The notes: generated by a model from the letters alone, not told the origin. A stretch of DNA of 64,000 nucleotides from G963664585 sp963664585 (GCA_963664585.2 CAXXEO010000009.1:1-64000), one strand, 5' to 3'. Counted from the first letter of the stretch, positions 17,662 through 26,434 are shown. A program made the numbers and translations.

Positions 17662-19017
17662 ATGAATACAGAACTAAAAAAGAAATATGGTTTATTTACA
17701 GCGATGGCAATGGCTGTTGGAACTGTAATCGGCAGCGGCGTTTTCTTTAAAGCAGAGAAAATCTTGACAGCGACTGGCGGAAACCTTCCTTTGGGTATTT
17801 TGGCATGGGTCATCGGTGGCCTGATTATGATTTGCTGCTCGTATACCTTTGCTGTAATGGCAACCAGATATGAGTATGTCAATGGTGTTGTGGACTATGC
17901 TGATGCGACGATGGGTAAGAAGTATGGCTATTACATCGGATGGTTCCTTGCCACGATATACTATCCTACGTTAACCTCAGTTTTGGCGTGGGTATCCGCT
18001 CGGTATACCTGCGTTTTACTTGGGTACTCCATCACTGGTGGGGAATGTATGACCATCGCCTGCCTGTTTTTGATCGGCAGCTATGCGATTAATTCGCTGT
18101 CACCTGTGCTAGCCGGTAAATTTCAGGTTTCCACCACTGTCATTAAGCTGATACCCTTGCTGCTAATGGCTGTTGTGGGAACTATAGTTGGTCTCACAAA
18201 CAATATGATTGTAACAAACTTCACAACTGTCGTCAAAGAGGTCAACACGGGAAGTGCGTTGTTTACGGCTGTTGTAGCGACTGCGTTTGCATATGAAGGC
18301 TGGATTGTAGCAACGAGTATCAATGCAGAGCTCAGGGATTCCAAAAAAAATCTCCCCATCGCTCTTGTCGGTGGTGCTTTTATTGTTGTCATTGTCTATA
18401 TCCTTTATTATATTGGGCTTTCTGGAGCTGTTACCAATGCAGTTATGATGAAAGGCGGAGAAGCTGGCGCTAAATTTGCTTTTGAGACCATTTTTTCCAA
18501 GTTGGGCGGCTCGCTTATATTTATATTTGTAATTCTCTCTTGTCTCGGTACGCTGAATGGCCTGATGTTGGGTTGCACGCGTGGTATATACTCGCTTGCT
18601 GCCAGAAACGCAGGCCCCAATCCGAGTACATTTAAAGAAGTGAGCAAAGAAACCAATATGCCTACAAACTCTTCCGTTCTAGGCCTTTTGTTGTGTGGTT
18701 TATGGCTCTTCTATTTTTATGGTGCAAACCTCGCCGCGCATCCTTTTTTTGGCGTTTTTTGCTTTGACTCCTCTGAACTTCCGATTGTCACTATTTATGC
18801 TGCCTATATCCCGATCTTTTTTATGCTGATTAAAAAAGAAAAAGGCCTTACCTTCTTCCGACGCTTTGTCATGCCAATTCTTTCTATTTTTGGTTGTATC
18901 TTTATGATCGTTGCAGCCTGCTTCGCACATAAGATGGCGGTGGCGTGGTATCTTGTTGTCTTTGCCGTCATTATGATTATCGGGACACTGTTCGAAAAAA
19001 ACAAAGAAAGCGATTAA
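17662..19017 (+). CDS. APC-family amino acid permease
   Basis: Amino acid-polyamine-organocation permease of 451 residues with 12 predicted transmembrane segments. TM1 carries the broken-helix motif GTVIGSGVFF (about 19-28), which binds the substrate amino group, and TM6 has TAFAYEGWIVATSINAEL (about 210), both typical of the LAT/SteT-like branch. The start is ATG with AAGGAGGT six bases upstream; a TTG one codon earlier is less likely. The substrate is not deducible. It is a single gene with its own terminator. Confidence 0.93.
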   Translation: MNTELKKKYGLFTAMAMAVGTVIGSGVFFKAEKILTATGGNLPLGILAWVIGGLIMICCSYTFAVMATRYEYVNGVVDYADATMGKKYGYYIGWFLATIYYPTLTSVLAWVSARYTCVLLGYSITGGECMTIACLFLIGSYAINSLSPVLAGKFQVSTTVIKLIPLLLMAVVGTIVGLTNNMIVTNFTTVVKEVNTGSALFTAVVATAFAYEGWIVATSINAELRDSKKNLPIALVGGAFIVVIVYILYYIGLSGAVTNAVMMKGGEAGAKFAFETIFSKLGGSLIFIFVILSCLGTLNGLMLGCTRGIYSLAARNAGPNPSTFKEVSKETNMPTNSSVLGLLLCGLWLFYFYGANLAAHPFFGVFCFDSSELPIVTIYAAYIPIFFMLIKKEKGLTFFRRFVMPILSIFGCIFMIVAACFAHKMAVAWYLVVFAVIMIIGTLFEKNKESD

Positions 19018-19116
19018 TGCATTTCACATGCCCACCAAGACAATTGACAACTATGATGTAAATGTATACATCTGGCCTTAAATTATTGATTTATGTCAGT
19101 TGGCGCGAACATAAAA

Positions 19117-19156
19117 GCCGCTTAACAAAGGCGTTTGTTAAGCGGCCATTCTTTTG
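19117..19156 (+). terminator. Rho-independent terminator of the permease gene
   Basis: GCCGCTTAACAAA (19117-19129) and TTTGTTAAGCGGC (19134-19146) form a perfect 13-bp stem, followed by CATTCTTTT. It is 100 bp after the permease stop. Confidence 0.85.
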
Positions 19157-19217
19157 CGCCAATATGAAAAAGCGTAAAACGTTCAAGTTCTATTTAGACA
19201 GAGGACAAACTTTATAC

Positions 19218-19322
19218 TATAGTTGATTAACTTGAAAACAAGCTTGTGATTTCTTGCCCGCCGAAGGCGGGGGAAGAAAATGACGTTTTATATATAGCCA
19301 GTTTTTAAGTTAATTGGCTATA
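19218..19322 (+). repeat. Family A MITE-like element, copy A6
   Basis: 105 bp, plus orientation, tip GCCGAAGGC. One stem change (CTTGCCCGCC for CTTCCCCCGCC). It lies downstream of the permease terminator. The following 345 bp (19323-19668) are AT-rich and I see no gene or structured RNA in them. Confidence 0.9.
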
Positions 19323-19668
19323 TTTTTATGTTTAAGTCACTATTTTTTCTCTTCTTAGACAGAGTAAAGAGAACATAATTGAAAAAAATTATTATGATTT
19401 AAATCCCACAAACCTTTTGTGTAAGTGATTGTATTTACTTACGATAGAAAAACGTCGAATTACCATTGACTATCTATATAGCAAAAAAAGCTGTTAATAT
19501 CGCCAAAAATGGCATATAATTGCCTCTAACCGCGCGAATAACATTTTCAGTAATTTTATCTAACAAAAGAAGTGTGGCAACCATAATAAATTGAATATTT
19601 TACAACAAACTTCTCAATAATTACACATAAATGAGCGAAAATAAACAAAACAGCCGAATCATTTGCTC

Positions 19669-19697
19669 TTGACAGAAACGCGGGGCATGAATATCAT
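19669..19697 (+). promoter_or_regulatory. Sigma-A-type promoter for the G5/3D protein gene
   Basis: TTGACA (19669-19674), a 17-bp spacer and TATCAT (19692-19697), 58 bp before the start codon. Confidence 0.6.
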
Positions 19698-19754
19698 GGA
19701 GAAGCGAAACCAAAGCGCCGGTCTTATGGGGCGGCAACGCTAAGGGAGAACAAA

Positions 19755-20810
19755 ATGACAAAAAGGATGATAGATTTAGGCAGGTTTTATATAACTTGTA
19801 TGCGGATTCTGGAAAGCAGGATCTTTATGGTCATGTCTCTTTCCATTCTCGTATCGGGAATTATATTCTACATGTCTCAAATGGTGAATGCCGTCTATAT
19901 TCGCGATGGGCAAAATGCCATTCTTGCCTTTACCGCCAAGCGCGACGTGGCACAAATACTTGAAGATAACGAAATATCCATAATGACCACTGATGTCATC
20001 AAATTCTCAGGTTTTTCTGGCAAAGCCGGAGAGATTAATATCAAACGCGCTTATCCAGTGAATATTATGGTTGATGGCCGAAACTATACAACGATGTTCG
20101 CTGGGGATACGGTAGGTGAACTGCTGGAAAACCAGAAGATCACTTTGGGCGAGTATGATATTATAAGCCATCCCAAGGGCACCTTCTTGAATTCTGGAGA
20201 CAGTCTGGTGATTAACCGAGTCAAGTATGAGACTTTTTCTGTGGTAGAATCCATTCCCTATAAGACGGAATACAAGAAAAATTCTCTGCTTAAGACGGGC
20301 AAAACCCGTGTGCTAGTCGCTGGCTCCAGTGGAAGCCGCACCCTGACCTATACCAAGCGCCTTGTAGATGGTCGAGAGGAAGAGACTAGGCTTGTTAACA
20401 CGGTCACCACCAAGAGCCCGGTGGGCGCGCTTGTGCTTGTCGGGGGGAGTGAGCCCGTTTCTCCGCTCAATTTCAGCGTGGAAACCGATGTGCAGGGCAG
20501 GCCGCTTCACTATGCAAGGAAGCTGGAAAGCCAGATATCTACCGGCTACAGCGCGGGCCCCAGAGCATGGGGTGCGAGTGGGATGAATTTATCCGCCGGA
20601 TATGTCGCGGTTAGAGCATCGGATATTCCCTATGGTACAAAGCTTTATATCACCAGCGCTGATGGCAGCTTTGTATATGGATATGCCATTGCTGCCGACA
20701 CCGGTACAGGGCTTATGCTGGGACACATCGATGTGGATTTGTTCTATGATACCTATATTGAAAGCTGTCTTAACGGCCGTAAGCTCCTCGATATCTATGT
20801 ACTGGGCTGA
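19755..20810 (+). CDS. YabE-like cell-wall protein with DUF348, G5 and 3D domains
   Basis: 351-residue exported protein. A single N-terminal membrane segment (about 20-40) is followed by two DUF348 ubiquitin-like repeats (about 48-85 and 90-140), a G5 domain (about 150-230) and a C-terminal 3D domain (about 270-350). The 3D domain carries the three conserved Asp residues (AADTGTG and HIDVDLFYDT), the active-site arrangement of MltA/Rpf-like lytic enzymes. It is expected to act on peptidoglycan outside the membrane, in growth or spore germination. The start is ATG with AAGGGAG upstream. A strong terminator follows. Confidence 0.92.
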   Translation: MTKRMIDLGRFYITCMRILESRIFMVMSLSILVSGIIFYMSQMVNAVYIRDGQNAILAFTAKRDVAQILEDNEISIMTTDVIKFSGFSGKAGEINIKRAYPVNIMVDGRNYTTMFAGDTVGELLENQKITLGEYDIISHPKGTFLNSGDSLVINRVKYETFSVVESIPYKTEYKKNSLLKTGKTRVLVAGSSGSRTLTYTKRLVDGREEETRLVNTVTTKSPVGALVLVGGSEPVSPLNFSVETDVQGRPLHYARKLESQISTGYSAGPRAWGASGMNLSAGYVAVRASDIPYGTKLYITSADGSFVYGYAIAADTGTGLMLGHIDVDLFYDTYIESCLNGRKLLDIYVLG

Positions 20811-20893
20811 TGAGGTTGGCCAAAAGGAGCTTCATGTATGATGCATTCTCTATTCCTTACGAAGACGGATTAACCATAGAAATAGTTATTGAT

Positions 20894-20946
20894 AAAAAAG
20901 CACCCTCTGCTGTAGTTTTAATCCTACAGCAGAGGGTGCTTTTTTA
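20894..20946 (+). terminator. Strong bidirectional terminator
   Basis: AAAAAAGCACCCTCTGCTGTAG pairs with CTACAGCAGAGGGTGCTTTTTT around a short loop, with A- and T-runs on the two sides. It serves the 3D-protein gene on the plus strand and the HD gene on the minus strand. Confidence 0.93.
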
Positions 20947-20960
20947 TGTCAGAGTGTAAA

Positions 20961-21482
20961 TTAGATTGAATAGCTCATTTCAAGCTGCGGCTGATTGTTA
21001 AACGCCACCAACCACTCGTCCATATGGAAAAGCTTGTAGATGCGCAGTAACTCAGCAATGGTGGAAATCTTATCAGCAAGGCTGACAATTGCAGATTCCC
21101 TATAGCGCGGCATGCGTAAAATGCTGATTGGCCACATGTGCTTAAGGATGATGTCCTCCTCAAGCGCAGACAGTCCGAAAATACAGGCATTTTTGAGCGC
21201 CATCTCGGGATGGATATGTAACCGCTTCCATGGTTTTATACGGGTAGTGATCCAGTCGCAGAGGTACAGGTCGTGCAAAAGTCCACCACGCGCGGCAGCC
21301 GTATAGTCAAGCTTAAAGCGTCGGCAAAGCAGAAAGCTGATATATGAGACAAAGATGCTGTGGTCAAGGCAACTAACACCATTAACATGCTTGCTGATGG
21401 CACTCATCGACTGCACATCAGGATGGAAAATAAGTTCCTCGATACATAATGAAAACTCCATATGATTTTGCTTTTGCCGCAT
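20961..21482 (-). CDS. HD-domain protein (putative phosphohydrolase)
   Basis: 173-residue protein with an HD-superfamily metal site: CLDHSIFVSY (His near 39), GGLLHDLYLCDW (the HD pair near 69-70), and downstream His residues in KRLHIHPEMALKNA and ILKHMWP. The Asp in SLADKISTIAE (about 136) completes the site. HD proteins hydrolyse phosphoesters such as nucleotides or signalling nucleotides; the substrate is not evident. Start ATG, with GAGG eight bases upstream. It stands alone, convergent with the 3D-protein gene and sharing its terminator. Confidence 0.82.
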   Translation of the reverse strand: MRQKQNHMEFSLCIEELIFHPDVQSMSAISKHVNGVSCLDHSIFVSYISFLLCRRFKLDYTAAARGGLLHDLYLCDWITTRIKPWKRLHIHPEMALKNACIFGLSALEEDIILKHMWPISILRMPRYRESAIVSLADKISTIAELLRIYKLFHMDEWLVAFNNQPQLEMSYSI

Positions 21483-21528
21483 ATACTATACCTCAATCAT
21501 CAGATAAAATTTAGTATTTAAAAAAGTG

Positions 21529-21560
21529 TCCGGTCCTATGATGACCGGAATCATTTTTTA
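21529..21560 (-). terminator. Hairpin with T-runs on both sides
   Basis: TCCGGTC (21529-21535) pairs with GACCGGA (21543-21549), flanked by TTTTTT on either strand. It could stop transcripts arriving from ogt on the minus strand. Confidence 0.45.
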
Positions 21561-21708
21561 TTGACGAGTATCAAGAAATTTGATCTCGCTTAAACGCGAT
21601 CTTCTAATCTATATAATAGCATTACAAGGGAAAATAGCAACTGTAAAATTATGTTTTCCTCTAGAATCTCCTATTTTTTATTGAAGCGTCAGTTCTATGT
21701 TCAGTTTG

Positions 21709-21814
21709 TATAGTTGATTAACTTGAAAACAAGCTTGTGATTTCTTCCCCCGCCGAAGGCGGGGGAAGAAAATGACGTTTTATATATAGCCAGTTTTTAA
21801 GTTAATTGATTATA
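21709..21814 (+). repeat. Family A MITE-like element, copy A7
   Basis: 106 bp, plus orientation, perfect hairpin with tip GCCGAAGGC; right end TTAATTGATTATA differs from the usual TTAATTGGCTATA. It lies downstream of ogt (minus strand). The next copy is almost 17 kb away. Confidence 0.9.
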
Positions 21815-21964
21815 TTATGCACTAAACACAATGAAGAATGATATGAGAAAACACAAACAAAATACTGTCGCATAATCTACAATAGTTTTACGACAGTATT
21901 CGACTTTAGTTCCTATGCGAATTTAGATGCAGTTCAGATTATGCTTGTAATCTACAATGTCAAT

Positions 21965-22480
21965 TCAAAAGTTTTCTTTGGATGTAAAATCTGCCTGCTC
22001 AAGCCGGAGCAGAGCTCTTTTTTTGTCAAGGCCTCCCGCATAACCGGTCAGGCTTCCGTCGGCACCTATAACCCTGTGGCATGGAATCAGAATGGAGACA
22101 GGATTGTGCCCAACAGCTCCTCCTACAGCCTGCGCGGACATGGAAGACATTCCCCTCGAGGCGGCAAGCCTCTTCGAGATTTCGCCGTAAGTGGTAACCT
22201 GTCCATATGGAATTTCCATAAGAATTTCCCAGACAGCTTTTTGAAAAGACGAGCCTTTGGGCTTGACAACAGGCAGGAGTGCACAGCCGCCGCCCGAAAA
22301 ATAATTCTCCAGCCAGGACCTCAGCATCTCAAAAGCCTTAAGAGCAGGTTTGTTTACCCAGTCGCCTGTTTCAGAAGGATAGTACTTTTGCCCGATAAAC
22401 CACAGCCCGGTAAGCACGTCATCCTCTGCTGTTGCAGTCATCGCGCCGAGAGTGGTATTGATCATACAGGTATAAATCAT
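21965..22480 (-). CDS. ogt: Methylated-DNA--[protein]-cysteine S-methyltransferase
   Basis: O6-alkylguanine-DNA alkyltransferase of 171 residues. The suicide Cys is in PCHRVIGADGSLTGYAGG (about 134-151), and the helix-turn-helix MEIPYGQVTTYGEISKRL is near 90-107. It transfers the alkyl group from O6-methylguanine to its own Cys. The ATG overlaps the stop of the upstream Ada-AlkA fusion gene (ATGA), so the two are translationally coupled. Together they form a two-gene alkylation-repair operon that covers O6-alkylguanine and N3-alkyladenine damage. Confidence 0.95.
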   Translation of the reverse strand: MIYTCMINTTLGAMTATAEDDVLTGLWFIGQKYYPSETGDWVNKPALKAFEMLRSWLENYFSGGGCALLPVVKPKGSSFQKAVWEILMEIPYGQVTTYGEISKRLAASRGMSSMSAQAVGGAVGHNPVSILIPCHRVIGADGSLTGYAGGLDKKRALLRLEQADFTSKENF

Positions 22481-23994
22481 AAATCAGACGGCTCCTTCCG
22501 AACGGATATCTTTTTAGTGAGAGAATTCCACAGATTGATCGTCGCATACGAACGCCATGGTCTCCAGGCTTGTGAAATAGCCAGAATTTCACTGGGCGTC
22601 ATCCCCGAGAGCGCCTTCTTTACCCCTAAATCGGTGTGTGGGAAAGCGTCAGGCCATCCGAAAGCGCGCATTCCAATATATTGGACGGTCCATGGGCCGA
22701 ATCCGGGTAGACGGAGAAGCTTCTCCATCTCGTGCTCCGGATCAGCGCCCGGCGAAAAAGAAACGGAACCAGTCACAATAGCCTCTGCCAGAGCGTAGAT
22801 GGAGCGCGACCGGGCGCCGGTTATACCTAATGGTCCCAGATGGTTTTCGATCGGGCCTTCAAGAGCATAAATTGCATCTGGGGCGGGAAATGTGCGGCTG
22901 AGACCGTCAAATGGCATGGCTGCCTTCACGCCGAAAGCTTCAGCAAAACGCATTGCCAGAGTACGCGCTGCTTTGACCGTTACTTGCTGACCCAAGACAG
23001 CTCGAACCGATATTTCAAAAGGATCAAAGCACCCTGGCAACCGAAGTCCCGGAATGCACATGTCCGGCTCAAGCTCGTTCATAATGTGTAGTTTGTCATA
23101 TATATCCGACGGACTGCAGTTTACATCGAAAAGACATCGTATTCTCGCCAGCACTTTGGGCAGTACGGGTAAAAGTGTACCGGCCAGGGTTATTGACAGA
23201 GAATTTTTCCCGGGCATATTGCCGACGACGACCCAGCCGAAATATGTGGTTTCACCGCTCCTCATCGCGACCGTGCGGTGGTATATACCATCTTTTACGT
23301 ACTCAACACCCGGAATAGCGCGTTCGGCAAGAAATTCGATCAACTCCTCCCACGCATACGGAGGCCGATAGCCAAGCGACAGCGTAATCATTTCGTTATT
23401 CTCTTGGATATTTTTACCCGTGCTTCTGAAATGGCCTGGCGTTGATCTGTAATGCTTTTTGAAAAGCTCATTAAACCTTCGGATGCTCCCAAAGCCCGCA
23501 GTCATCGCCACTTCCGTAACAGGCAGCTTCGTATCAGCAAGCAGGCTCTTTGCCAAAAGCAATCTCCTGGTCTGCAGATACTGGACGGGGGAAACACCGT
23601 ATTCAACTGAAAATGCCCTTCGTAAATGGCGGTCCGTGATTCCCAACATGTGGGCCAGGTCTAAAATGTTCAGTTCGGTCAGACAATTTTCTTCTATAAT
23701 CATCGCGGCCTTACGCGCAATCCGAGAAGTGGCATCGGCCGGTGCCAGACCGGGTGCTAATTCCGGGCGGCATCTACGGCATGGTCTGTATCCGGCAGCT
23801 TCGGCAGAGGCGGCGCTGACAAAAAACATGCAGTTTTCTTCTTTGGGCAGTTTGACACGGCAAATAGGACGGCAATAAATGCCGGTAGAGGATACACCGA
23901 CAAAAAAACGACCATCGAAGCGGGTATCATGAGCTTTCAGTGCGGCATAGCAGGCCTTGTTATCCAGACGGACAGGCTGTTCTTCTCGTGTCAT
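22477..23994 (-). CDS. Ada-AlkA fusion: methyl-sensing regulator and 3-methyladenine DNA glycosylase
   Basis: 505-residue fusion. The N-terminal Ada zinc domain (about 10-80) has the four Cys of GIYCRPICRV and RPCRRCRPEL; the first group includes the methylphosphotriester acceptor. An AraC-type helix-turn-helix follows (about 90-185, AHMLGITDRHLRRAF and AGFGSIRRFNELFKKHY). The rest is AlkA: the N-terminal domain, then the HhH-GPD glycosylase fold with LLRLPGFGPWTVQYIGMRA and the catalytic Asp in FPHTDLGVKKAL. It likely senses methylated DNA, activates this operon and removes 3-methyladenine itself. Start ATG with GAGGTG upstream. ogt is coupled downstream. Confidence 0.94.
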   Translation of the reverse strand: MTREEQPVRLDNKACYAALKAHDTRFDGRFFVGVSSTGIYCRPICRVKLPKEENCMFFVSAASAEAAGYRPCRRCRPELAPGLAPADATSRIARKAAMIIEENCLTELNILDLAHMLGITDRHLRRAFSVEYGVSPVQYLQTRRLLLAKSLLADTKLPVTEVAMTAGFGSIRRFNELFKKHYRSTPGHFRSTGKNIQENNEMITLSLGYRPPYAWEELIEFLAERAIPGVEYVKDGIYHRTVAMRSGETTYFGWVVVGNMPGKNSLSITLAGTLLPVLPKVLARIRCLFDVNCSPSDIYDKLHIMNELEPDMCIPGLRLPGCFDPFEISVRAVLGQQVTVKAARTLAMRFAEAFGVKAAMPFDGLSRTFPAPDAIYALEGPIENHLGPLGITGARSRSIYALAEAIVTGSVSFSPGADPEHEMEKLLRLPGFGPWTVQYIGMRAFGWPDAFPHTDLGVKKALSGMTPSEILAISQAWRPWRSYATINLWNSLTKKISVRKEPSDL

Positions 23995-24165
23995 CTTTTC
24001 ACCTCTATTTCCAAACTTATTATAACAGAAATAAAGAAAAAAACTGGCTGATTCCGGACATATGCAGACCTAAACAATAAATAATAAGCATATCGTCAAA
24101 AATCAGCACTAAAAATTTAGATTATTAGCAAGTTAAAATAGCAAAAAATGAATTTAAGCACAAAA

Positions 24166-24210
24166 AAGACAAACCACTTTTGGCTAGTTGAAAGTGGTTT
24201 GTCTTATTTT
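24166..24210 (-). terminator. Terminator of the FG-GAP protein gene
   Basis: AAGACAAACCACTTT (24166-24180) and AAAGTGGTTTGTCTT (24191-24205) form a perfect 15-bp stem. On the minus strand TTTTTT follows. It also separates the upstream gene from the ada promoter region. Confidence 0.85.
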
Positions 24211-24218
24211 GTTCTGAT

Positions 24219-24236
24219 TGCTTAATTTAGAGGCAG
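24219..24236. repeat. 18-bp direct repeat, copy 1
   Basis: TGCTTAATTTAGAGGCAG occurs here and at 25799-25816, where it forms the end of the acetyltransferase gene. The two copies bracket the FG-GAP gene and the degenerate tRNA-Cys, and each follows a strong hairpin terminator. Confidence 0.8.
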
Positions 24237-24288
24237 GTAGAAAACATCCTTATAACCTGCAGCTCAAAGCTTGTGGGATTTTCATTTT

Positions 24289-24359
24289 TGGAGGCGCCAC
24301 CTGGATTTGAACTGAGGGATGTAGAGTTTGCAGACAGTTCGCCGTAAGCCATAGGGATC
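24289..24359 (-). pseudogene. Degenerate tRNA-Cys(GCA)-like sequence
   Basis: On the minus strand the 3' part reads GTTCAAATCCAGGTGGCGCCTCCA, matching the T-arm and acceptor end of bacterial tRNA-Cys including CCA. Upstream is TCTGCAAA, the tRNA-Cys anticodon loop with GCA. The T-stem has mismatches and the 5' acceptor strand (GGCGCC expected) is not present, so a functional cloverleaf is unlikely. It lies between the stop of the FG-GAP gene and the direct repeat at 24219 and may be a remnant of an integration site. Confidence 0.55.
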
Positions 24360-24368
24360 TTGGCATGC

Positions 24369-25436
24369 TTAAATTAGAAAAAATCTTATGCCGCGGATTG
24401 GCTCAGGCTGGTCATTAATTAAGATTGCAACGTCGTCAGAAAAAGTATCTGTTACTGCTAAATCGATCTTTCCGTCTCCGTTGAAATCTCCGCTCACTAT
24501 TTTTGCAGGATAGCTATTTACATGAAAAAACTGCGGTGGCTGGAAGGTACCATCACCATTTCCCGAAAGAATGGAAACATTATTCGTATTTGTATTGGTA
24601 ATTGCCAGGTCCTTCTTGAAATCACCGTTAAAGTCGGCGACCGATATGCCAAAAGGACCGGAACCGGCAGGATAAAATACCGGCGTCTGAAAGGTGCCGT
24701 CGCCATTTCCAAGCATTATTGCAACACTGTCTGTAGTATTATTTGTTATGGCCAAGTCAATTCTGCCGTCCATATTGAAATCAGCGGCTACTACATAAGC
24801 AGGGCCGGAACCGGCGGGATAAAATACCGCTGATTGGAACGTTCCGTCACCATTACCCAACAATATGGCAACACTGTCATCGCTGTTTACTACGGCTAAG
24901 TCCATCTTGCCGTCATTGTTGAAATCTGCGGCTGCCAGTCCATCCGGGAAAGGGCCTACAGGATAAAACGTTACCGCCTGAAAAGTGCTATCGCCGTTTC
25001 CAAGCAGCACACCGACGGCGTTGCCAACTAAATCAGTTACAGCAAGATCAATATTACCGTCTCCATTAAAATCAGCGGACAAAATTCCAACTGGATTAGA
25101 GCCGGCGGCATATGCACTCGCCGGCTGAAAGGTGCCGTCGCCGTTCCCGATCAGCACCGCAATGTCACCGCCATTCGAATCTGCCACGGCCAGATCAATG
25201 TTGCCATCTTTATTAAAGTCGGCAGGTGTGACTGCCGTAGGGTTGATGCCCACAGGATAAGAAACCTGTGCCTGAAAAGTCCCGTTACCATTCCCAATCA
25301 ATATCGCTACTTCTCCGTCGTTAATGGATGGTATGGCCAAGTCCATAGTCCCATCTCCATCGAAATCAGCAGCAGCTATACCATAAGGAGATGCGCCGGC
25401 AGCATAAAATACTGCAGGAAGAAAAAATACAGCCAT
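24369..25436 (-). CDS. FG-GAP/VCBS repeat protein (predicted seven-bladed beta-propeller)
   Basis: 355 residues made almost wholly of seven repeats of about 48 residues, each with a calcium-binding-type ADFNGDGKIDLAV core followed by AILLGNGDGTFQ and a YPAGSGP turn. Seven repeats are enough for one closed propeller. The N-terminus (MAVFFLPAVFYAAGASPYGIA) matches the end of a repeat rather than a signal peptide, and no other domain is present. Relatives are usually parts of large extracellular proteins, so this stand-alone cytosolic-looking form is odd. Start ATG with AAGGGG upstream. Function unknown; calcium or protein binding is plausible. Confidence 0.9.
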   Translation of the reverse strand: MAVFFLPAVFYAAGASPYGIAAADFDGDGTMDLAIPSINDGEVAILIGNGNGTFQAQVSYPVGINPTAVTPADFNKDGNIDLAVADSNGGDIAVLIGNGDGTFQPASAYAAGSNPVGILSADFNGDGNIDLAVTDLVGNAVGVLLGNGDSTFQAVTFYPVGPFPDGLAAADFNNDGKMDLAVVNSDDSVAILLGNGDGTFQSAVFYPAGSGPAYVVAADFNMDGRIDLAITNNTTDSVAIMLGNGDGTFQTPVFYPAGSGPFGISVADFNGDFKKDLAITNTNTNNVSILSGNGDGTFQPPQFFHVNSYPAKIVSGDFNGDGKIDLAVTDTFSDDVAILINDQPEPIRGIRFFLI

Positions 25437-25740
25437 TGTATATACCCCTTAATAAAAAGCAATTTTCGTTAGGACCCAATTGTATAAAATTTATTCGATA
25501 GAACCACTGCTCCATCCTATGTAAACTTTTTTAAAATGTTTACGCCAAAGCAATCTGGTCGCATTTATATAGACATATTCACATCATAACCTAAATGGAT
25601 AGGGTTGAAATACCCGACGTGCTGATGCTACCTCGATAAGGTCCAACTCTTGACGGTACCGCTACCTCGGCTGGATGTACTGATACAAATGAGAAAAGGA
25701 GTAGCCGCCTGACACTCCCCAGAGCAGGTTGTGACATAAA

Positions 25741-25790
25741 AAAGCGAGTGTTCTTACAGCACTTTCAAACGCTGTAAGAACACTCGGCTT
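25741..25790 (-). terminator. Terminator of the Vat-type acetyltransferase gene
   Basis: CGAGTGTTCTTACAGC (25745-25760) and GCTGTAAGAACACTCG (25771-25786) form a perfect 16-bp stem. On the minus strand CTTTTTT follows. The rest of 25437-25740, between the FG-GAP gene start and this hairpin, shows no gene. Confidence 0.92.
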
Positions 25791-25798
25791 ATCTCTTC

Positions 25799-25816
25799 TG
25801 CTTAATTTAGAGGCAG
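25799..25816. repeat. 18-bp direct repeat, copy 2
   Basis: TGCTTAATTTAGAGGCAG, identical to 24219-24236. Here it encodes the last residues (LPLN and stop) of the acetyltransferase. Confidence 0.8.
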
Positions 25817-26434
25817 TCCATTGATATTACCACTCATGATATCTGGCAAATACCGTTGTATTTTTTCATAAGGCCAATCCCACCAACGCTGTTGCAATAA
25901 TGCTTCAATAGTATCCTGTTTAAATCTTTTTCTGATTTCTTTCGCAGGAACGCCGCCAACGATAGTATAGGGAGGGACATTTTTTGTAACAACAGCTCTT
26001 GCACCGATAATTGCCCCGTCTCCAATATGCACACCCTGCATAATTACTGCCTCATATCCAATCCAAACATCATCACCGATTACAATATCCCCTTTGTTAT
26101 CCCATGCATCGGTTACATCTTTCCAATCCAAGCCCCATGTATCAGCAAATATTGGGAAAGGGTAGGTGGAAAGTGATTTCAGAGCATGGTTTGCACATGT
26201 AAATATGAATTTAGCACCGCAGGCAATGGAACAGAATTTACCGATGAATAGTTTCTCTTGATTTATAGGATAATGATAAAGTACATTGCTCTTTTCAAAT
26301 TGCGTGGGGTCATTCACAAAATCATTATAAAATGTATAATCGCCAACAATAATATTAGGATCAGATATTACATTCTTCAGATAAACGGTTTCATGGTCCT
26401 TACGCGGGTATATTTCATTTTCCGGAACAGTCAT
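25802..26434 (-). CDS. Vat/CatB-family xenobiotic O-acetyltransferase
   Basis: 210-residue left-handed beta-helix acetyltransferase of the xenobiotic branch (streptogramin A Vat and CatB-type chloramphenicol acetyltransferases). Hexapeptide repeats run from IGKFCSIACGAKFIF (about 63-77) to VGGVPAKEIRKRF (about 167-180). The catalytic His is in TCANHALKSLSTYPF (about 83), and WWDWPYEKI near the C-terminus is a family hallmark. It should acetylate a small hydroxyl-bearing compound in the cytoplasm. Resistance is possible, but many housekeeping-genome relatives have unknown substrates. Start ATG with AAGGAG upstream. Its last codons lie in an 18-bp direct repeat. Confidence 0.92.
   Translation of the reverse strand: MTVPENEIYPRKDHETVYLKNVISDPNIIVGDYTFYNDFVNDPTQFEKSNVLYHYPINQEKLFIGKFCSIACGAKFIFTCANHALKSLSTYPFPIFADTWGLDWKDVTDAWDNKGDIVIGDDVWIGYEAVIMQGVHIGDGAIIGARAVVTKNVPPYTIVGGVPAKEIRKRFKQDTIEALLQQRWWDWPYEKIQRYLPDIMSGNINGLPLN

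Noticed and set aside
19698..19754. A c-di-GMP or c-di-AMP riboswitch before the 3D-protein gene
   Set aside because: The short GC-rich leader (GCGCCGGTC...GGGGCGGC) does not contain the conserved cores of either riboswitch class.
24289..24359. A functional tRNA-Cys gene
   Set aside because: The 3' acceptor end, CCA and anticodon loop look right, but the 5' acceptor strand and T-stem do not pair, so it is listed as a degenerate copy.
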